A stretch of DNA of 64,000 bases from Saccharopolyspora spinosa NRRL 18395 (GTDB taxonomy: Bacteria; Actinomycetota; Actinomycetes; Mycobacteriales; Pseudonocardiaceae): NCBI RefSeq assembly GCF_000194155.1, contig NZ_GL877882.1:10233-74232 (forward strand). The letters run 5' to 3'. Shown here one piece after another: positions 61,243-64,000 of the stretch (positions are counted from its first letter, which is position 1; each line of letters starts with the position of its first letter). Both the position numbers and the translations under genes were made by a program. A model generated the notes under the pieces. That model ran no database searches and was not told the origin of the DNA. It was given only the letters and a program-made list of their open reading frames with translations.

Positions 61243-63165
61243 GTGGTCGCGCCGTGGATGGCGGCGCGGTTCCTGCTCAAGCCGAAGACCGGTGAACGGG
61301 TTCGTGACTGGAAGCTGACGCTGCTCGCGTCCTTGCGCGCGGTGTTCGTCACGTTGGCGGTGGTGGCGGCGATCGTTGACCTCCGGCGGCCGGGGGGCGT
61401 GCTCGTCGGCTCGTGGGACGTCTTTGCGCACATCTGGTTGCCTGCTGCGTTGCTCGTTCCGGTGCTGTTCGTCGGGCTGCTCTTGGCGACGCGGTCCGGT
61501 CAGCGGAGCAGGTTGTTCCCGGGGGCGCTGCGGATGCTGTGGCGGCTGCTGCTCGGCGCGGTCTGCATCTCGTTGTCGTTGCTGGTGTTGGGGCAAGTAA
61601 CCGATGAATCCCCGTTGGTGGAGCGCGGAACGCTGCGCATCGTGGAGGACGGCCGCGTAACGGACCGCCACTACGAGACCACCCGCGACGGGGACGGCAA
61701 CCTGATCACCCGCTTCGACAACGGCGACACGGTCGTCTCCGACGAGGAGGAGGCCGACGCGCTCACCGAGAGCATCGGGGCGCTGATCAGCTATGTCTGG
61801 TTCCCGATCTTCGGCTGTTGTGCCATGTATTGGGCGGCGCGGTCCGGGCTGTGGTTGGGCGAGGTCCATCCGCTGCTCGGGTTGATGGGTTCGGCCGCGC
61901 TGATGTTGCTGGTCATCGGGCAGGGAGTGGCGCAGCTCGGTTCCGCGGAAACGTTGTTGCTCGTGGTGGTGGGTTGCGGAGTTGTCGGGACGCTGGTGCT
62001 CGCGGTCTTCGAGTTCAGGCGGGCTCGGGCGGTCGGATTCCGGGTCCGCAGCGGGCCGGAACCGGTGTGGCAGGACAGCGGTGCCGCGTCGCCCGACGCT
62101 CCGACGTTGCCGCTCGGACTTCGAGCACCCGTCCAGCTTCCGGAATCCGATGGAAATGCGGGGGTTTCACCGCAGTACCGGCAGCGGGCGCGTCGCATCG
62201 CGGCAGGTATCGGCAACGCGGTCGCGGTAGTGGGACGCGGGATCGCGAGGCCGTTCGGCCCGATCGCCCGCTTCGTGCGGCGAAAGCAGGTGGCACGCCA
62301 GGCTGATGCGGCCAAGCCGCGAATGTTCGCAGTCGTGGTCTTCCCGTGGTCGACGGCTAGGTACCTGTTCAAGCCCGAGGTCGGCCCGCTGCAACGGGAT
62401 CGGTTGCTGGACCGGCTCGGTTTTTGGCGCACCGTCGCCGGTTTGTTCGTCGTCGTCGCCACCACGATCGGATTCCGGGGCCTGTTGGATCTGTTCTGGG
62501 ACCTGGTGGGGAAGGGGTATGCCACCATCGGGCTCGCGGTGTTCATCGCGCCGTTGCCGATCTTGATGGCGCTCGATGCGCGGCGGAACGGCTACGGCCA
62601 CCAGCTGTGGCCCGGGTTCGTGCGGATGGTCAAGCGGGCAGCACTCGCGCTGATCGTGATTCCGCTGCCGCTCGGGATCATCGTCGGCGTGGTGTTGCTG
62701 GCGTTCGTAGCGGCTTGGCTGACCTTCGTCGTGGTTTTGCCGCTGATCCTGCTGGGCGTAGTCGCGCTGCTGTGGTGCGTGCCGTTCGTGGTGTGCACGT
62801 TCTACTGGGCTGTGCGCACCAGCGTGTGGATGAGCGAGGTCAACCCGTTGCTCGCGCCTCTCGCGGGTACTGTGTTCGCGGTGTCGATCAGCATCCAGGA
62901 ATTCGTCGGCGGCGACACGAAGAACGTTCCGCTTGAGTTGTGGCTCGCGTTGAACGTATTCGGGCTGGTCACCACGGTGTTGCTGGGAACCGCCGAGTAC
63001 CGGCATGCCAAGGCGCTGGGCTACCGACTGTTGCGGTTCCAGGAGGCGGTAGCGGAGCCGGTCGATCCACCGCGTCCGAGCTCGGGGATCGTCCGCCCGG
63101 TGCTGCGTGACCTGGGCCGCTTGGCCCGCGAGCACTACCGCTACATACGGCAGTCCGACCGGTAG
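61243..63165 (+). CDS. Multi-pass membrane protein with internal duplication
   Basis: GTG 61243 is only the first available start; similarity between the halves begins just before it, so the N-terminus is uncertain. The product has 640 residues and about ten membrane helices. Two halves repeat the same plan: APWMAARFLLKPKTGERVRD...MYWAARSGLWLGEVHPLLGL...VFEFRRARAVGFRV, and FPWSTARYLFKPEVGPLQRD...FYWAVRTSVWMSEVNPLLAP...TAEYRHAKALGYRL. A hydrophilic linker (residues ~270-360) joins them, and the first half has an extra acidic periplasmic-type loop (residues ~120-180). I do not recognise a named family. Confidence 0.75.
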   Translation: MVAPWMAARFLLKPKTGERVRDWKLTLLASLRAVFVTLAVVAAIVDLRRPGGVLVGSWDVFAHIWLPAALLVPVLFVGLLLATRSGQRSRLFPGALRMLWRLLLGAVCISLSLLVLGQVTDESPLVERGTLRIVEDGRVTDRHYETTRDGDGNLITRFDNGDTVVSDEEEADALTESIGALISYVWFPIFGCCAMYWAARSGLWLGEVHPLLGLMGSAALMLLVIGQGVAQLGSAETLLLVVVGCGVVGTLVLAVFEFRRARAVGFRVRSGPEPVWQDSGAASPDAPTLPLGLRAPVQLPESDGNAGVSPQYRQRARRIAAGIGNAVAVVGRGIARPFGPIARFVRRKQVARQADAAKPRMFAVVVFPWSTARYLFKPEVGPLQRDRLLDRLGFWRTVAGLFVVVATTIGFRGLLDLFWDLVGKGYATIGLAVFIAPLPILMALDARRNGYGHQLWPGFVRMVKRAALALIVIPLPLGIIVGVVLLAFVAAWLTFVVVLPLILLGVVALLWCVPFVVCTFYWAVRTSVWMSEVNPLLAPLAGTVFAVSISIQEFVGGDTKNVPLELWLALNVFGLVTTVLLGTAEYRHAKALGYRLLRFQEAVAEPVDPPRPSSGIVRPVLRDLGRLAREHYRYIRQSDR

Positions 63166-63314
63166 GCGGTCCGCCCACGTCGGCGAGCTCTGGTTCGCGG
63201 CTCAGCACCTCCGCCGGTCGACTTCCACGGTGCGCATCCCAGGGGTGGCCGAGCGGTCAGCTCCTGGTGTCCGGATATGACGGGTGCCGACGCCAAGGGC
63301 GACGCTCTCTGTAA

Positions 63315-63331
63315 AGTTGCACTGGGCAACT
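63315..63331. promoter_or_regulatory. AGTTGC-N5-GCAACT palindrome, candidate MarR-type operator
   Basis: A perfect 6-bp inverted repeat with a 5-base spacer lies 136 bases before the MarR start. The TAGTTGC...GCAACTA type is common for actinobacterial MarR/TetR sites; the left flank here is AAA rather than T. Confidence 0.5.
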
Positions 63332-63406
63332 AAGGTGCGCTCGGCCACACATCCCCTAATTGAGTGGTGCGGCAGGGCCGTTCGAATGCATGCTTGTAGT
63401 CAGCAA

Positions 63407-63424
63407 CTTGTTGCAGACAACAAG
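63407..63424. promoter_or_regulatory. CTTGTTG-N4-CAACAAG palindrome, candidate MarR operator
   Basis: Perfect 7-bp arms with a 4-base spacer (CAGA), 43 bases before the MarR ATG. Size and place fit a MarR dimer site overlapping its own promoter; TTGTAG at 63393 could be its -35 element. Confidence 0.55.
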
Positions 63425-63466
63425 CAAACCGCTACAAAAGCGACATTCGAACCGAAAGACCGACCA

Positions 63467-63976
63467 ATGGATCACCACACCAACGCTGAGCTTGACACCG
63501 CAGAGGAGCTTGGTGCTCAGCTCACCCGCCTGGTCCGGCTGGTCCACCGCGCCAAATCCCGATTCACGAAGAAGGGCCCGGACGGGATCGAGCAGTCCGC
63601 GTACGCGATCCTGTTCCGCCTCATCCAGGACGGGCCGCAGCGCACCGGCCGGCTCGCCGAAGCGCTGCACTCCGAGATCTCCACGATCAGCCGGCAGAGC
63701 AACGCGCTCGTCCAGCACGGCCTGGTGGAGCGTCAAGCCGACCCCGATGACGGCCGTGCCAGCCTGCTGGCGCCGACAGCCGAGGGGCAACGGATCTTCC
63801 GGGAAGCGCACGACCAGCGCGCCAGGTGGTTGGCAGAGGTGCTGGCCGACTGGTCGCAGGCCGACCGCCAGGCGCTGACCAGCCTTTTCGCTCGACTCAA
63901 CACCGATATCGAAGCACGCACTCCGAGCCTCGCCGAGCCGACGTGTGCGCCACAGGCCAAGGGGGGCCACGAATGA
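63467..63976 (+). CDS. MarR-family transcriptional regulator
   Basis: ATG 63467 is chosen; the longer frame lacks family features and runs through the operators. The product has 169 residues. The winged-helix core is clear: IEQSAYAILFRLIQDGPQRT, GRLAEALHSEISTISRQSNA, LVQHGLVERQADPDDGRASL with the D-x-D-x-R wing, and a C-terminal dimerisation helix ending TDIEARTPSL. The stop overlaps the next ATG (ATGA), so it is in an operon with a downstream gene, commonly an MFS exporter. Likely represses itself through the palindromes upstream. Confidence 0.9.
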   Translation: MDHHTNAELDTAEELGAQLTRLVRLVHRAKSRFTKKGPDGIEQSAYAILFRLIQDGPQRTGRLAEALHSEISTISRQSNALVQHGLVERQADPDDGRASLLAPTAEGQRIFREAHDQRARWLAEVLADWSQADRQALTSLFARLNTDIEARTPSLAEPTCAPQAKGGHE

Positions 63977-64000
63977 CAACGGCAACAAAGAGTCCAGCGG
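63973..64000 (+). CDS. Start of a gene coupled to marR (partial)
   Basis: ATG 63973 overlaps the MarR stop, and the nine codons present (MTTATKSPA) are open to the window edge. The beginning resembles MFS efflux permeases that follow MarR genes, but too little is present to say. Confidence 0.5.

Overview
The window looks like chromosome of a high-GC, mycelial actinomycete. The evidence is GC-rich third codon positions, many ATGA-coupled operons, an SsgA-family sporulation protein, a class I terpene cyclase and many decayed transposases of families common in Pseudonocardiaceae and Streptomyces. The genus cannot be fixed from the sequence; a Saccharopolyspora- or Amycolatopsis-like host is a guess.

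Region by region. (1) 1-4000: a tandemly duplicated, frameshifted array of helical repeats, with a papain-fold (Cys-His-Asp) toxin-like domain in the first copy and a 12-G tract breaking the second. (2) 4108-4786: an IS5-type transposase tail and non-coding DNA. (3) 4787-29233: a near-continuous forward operon for an extracellular-type contractile injection system (eCIS). It encodes a collagen-like protein, a coiled-coil protein, a DUF4255 cap/terminator, two sheath and two tube proteins, a DUF5908-like peptide, a LysM baseplate protein, hub, spike, PAAR tip, gp25, gpJ and gpI baseplate proteins, four consecutive paralogous fibre-like proteins, a large repeat-containing protein, the AAA+ ATPase, two small beta-rich lectin/propeller-like proteins and a candidate cargo. 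A convergent gene (29252-31288) encodes a DUF4157 protein, the typical eCIS effector signature. (4) 31289-36744: SsgA-like protein, a Tat-exported discoidin-domain protein, transposase debris and a 133-bp MITE. (5) 36745-42946: a reverse-strand terpenoid cluster with a GGPP-type prenyl synthase, a terpene cyclase and three tandem Rieske oxygenases, the third inactivated by a 52-bp deletion, plus a decayed deazaflavin nitroreductase. (6) 43000-46050: more transposase debris, an RHH fragment and an internally duplicated membrane protein. (7) 46159-60485: a catabolic island with SDR, MBL hydrolase, hydantoinase/oxoprolinase-type HyuB and HyuA, a 3-hydroxybutyrate-dehydrogenase-like SDR and a BKACE enzyme under a divergent GntR/FCD regulator. 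TetR, alpha/beta hydrolase, APC permease and a frameshifted acyl-CoA synthetase follow. (8) 61243-64000: a duplicated multi-pass membrane protein, and a MarR regulator with palindromic operators at the head of an operon running off the window.

How they work together: genes of region 3 should build one sheath-tube nanomachine. gp25, gpJ and gpI make the baseplate; the hub, spike and PAAR protein make the tip; sheath and tube make the shaft; DUF4255 caps it; the ATPase assists assembly; the DUF4157 protein is the likely payload. Region 5 probably makes an oxidised C20 terpenoid. Region 7 probably imports and degrades a carboxylated, possibly nitrogenous compound to acetoacetate and acyl-CoA units. 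Several genes carry single frameshifts, so either decay or sequencing error must be considered. Functions are read from motifs and gene order, not from database searches.
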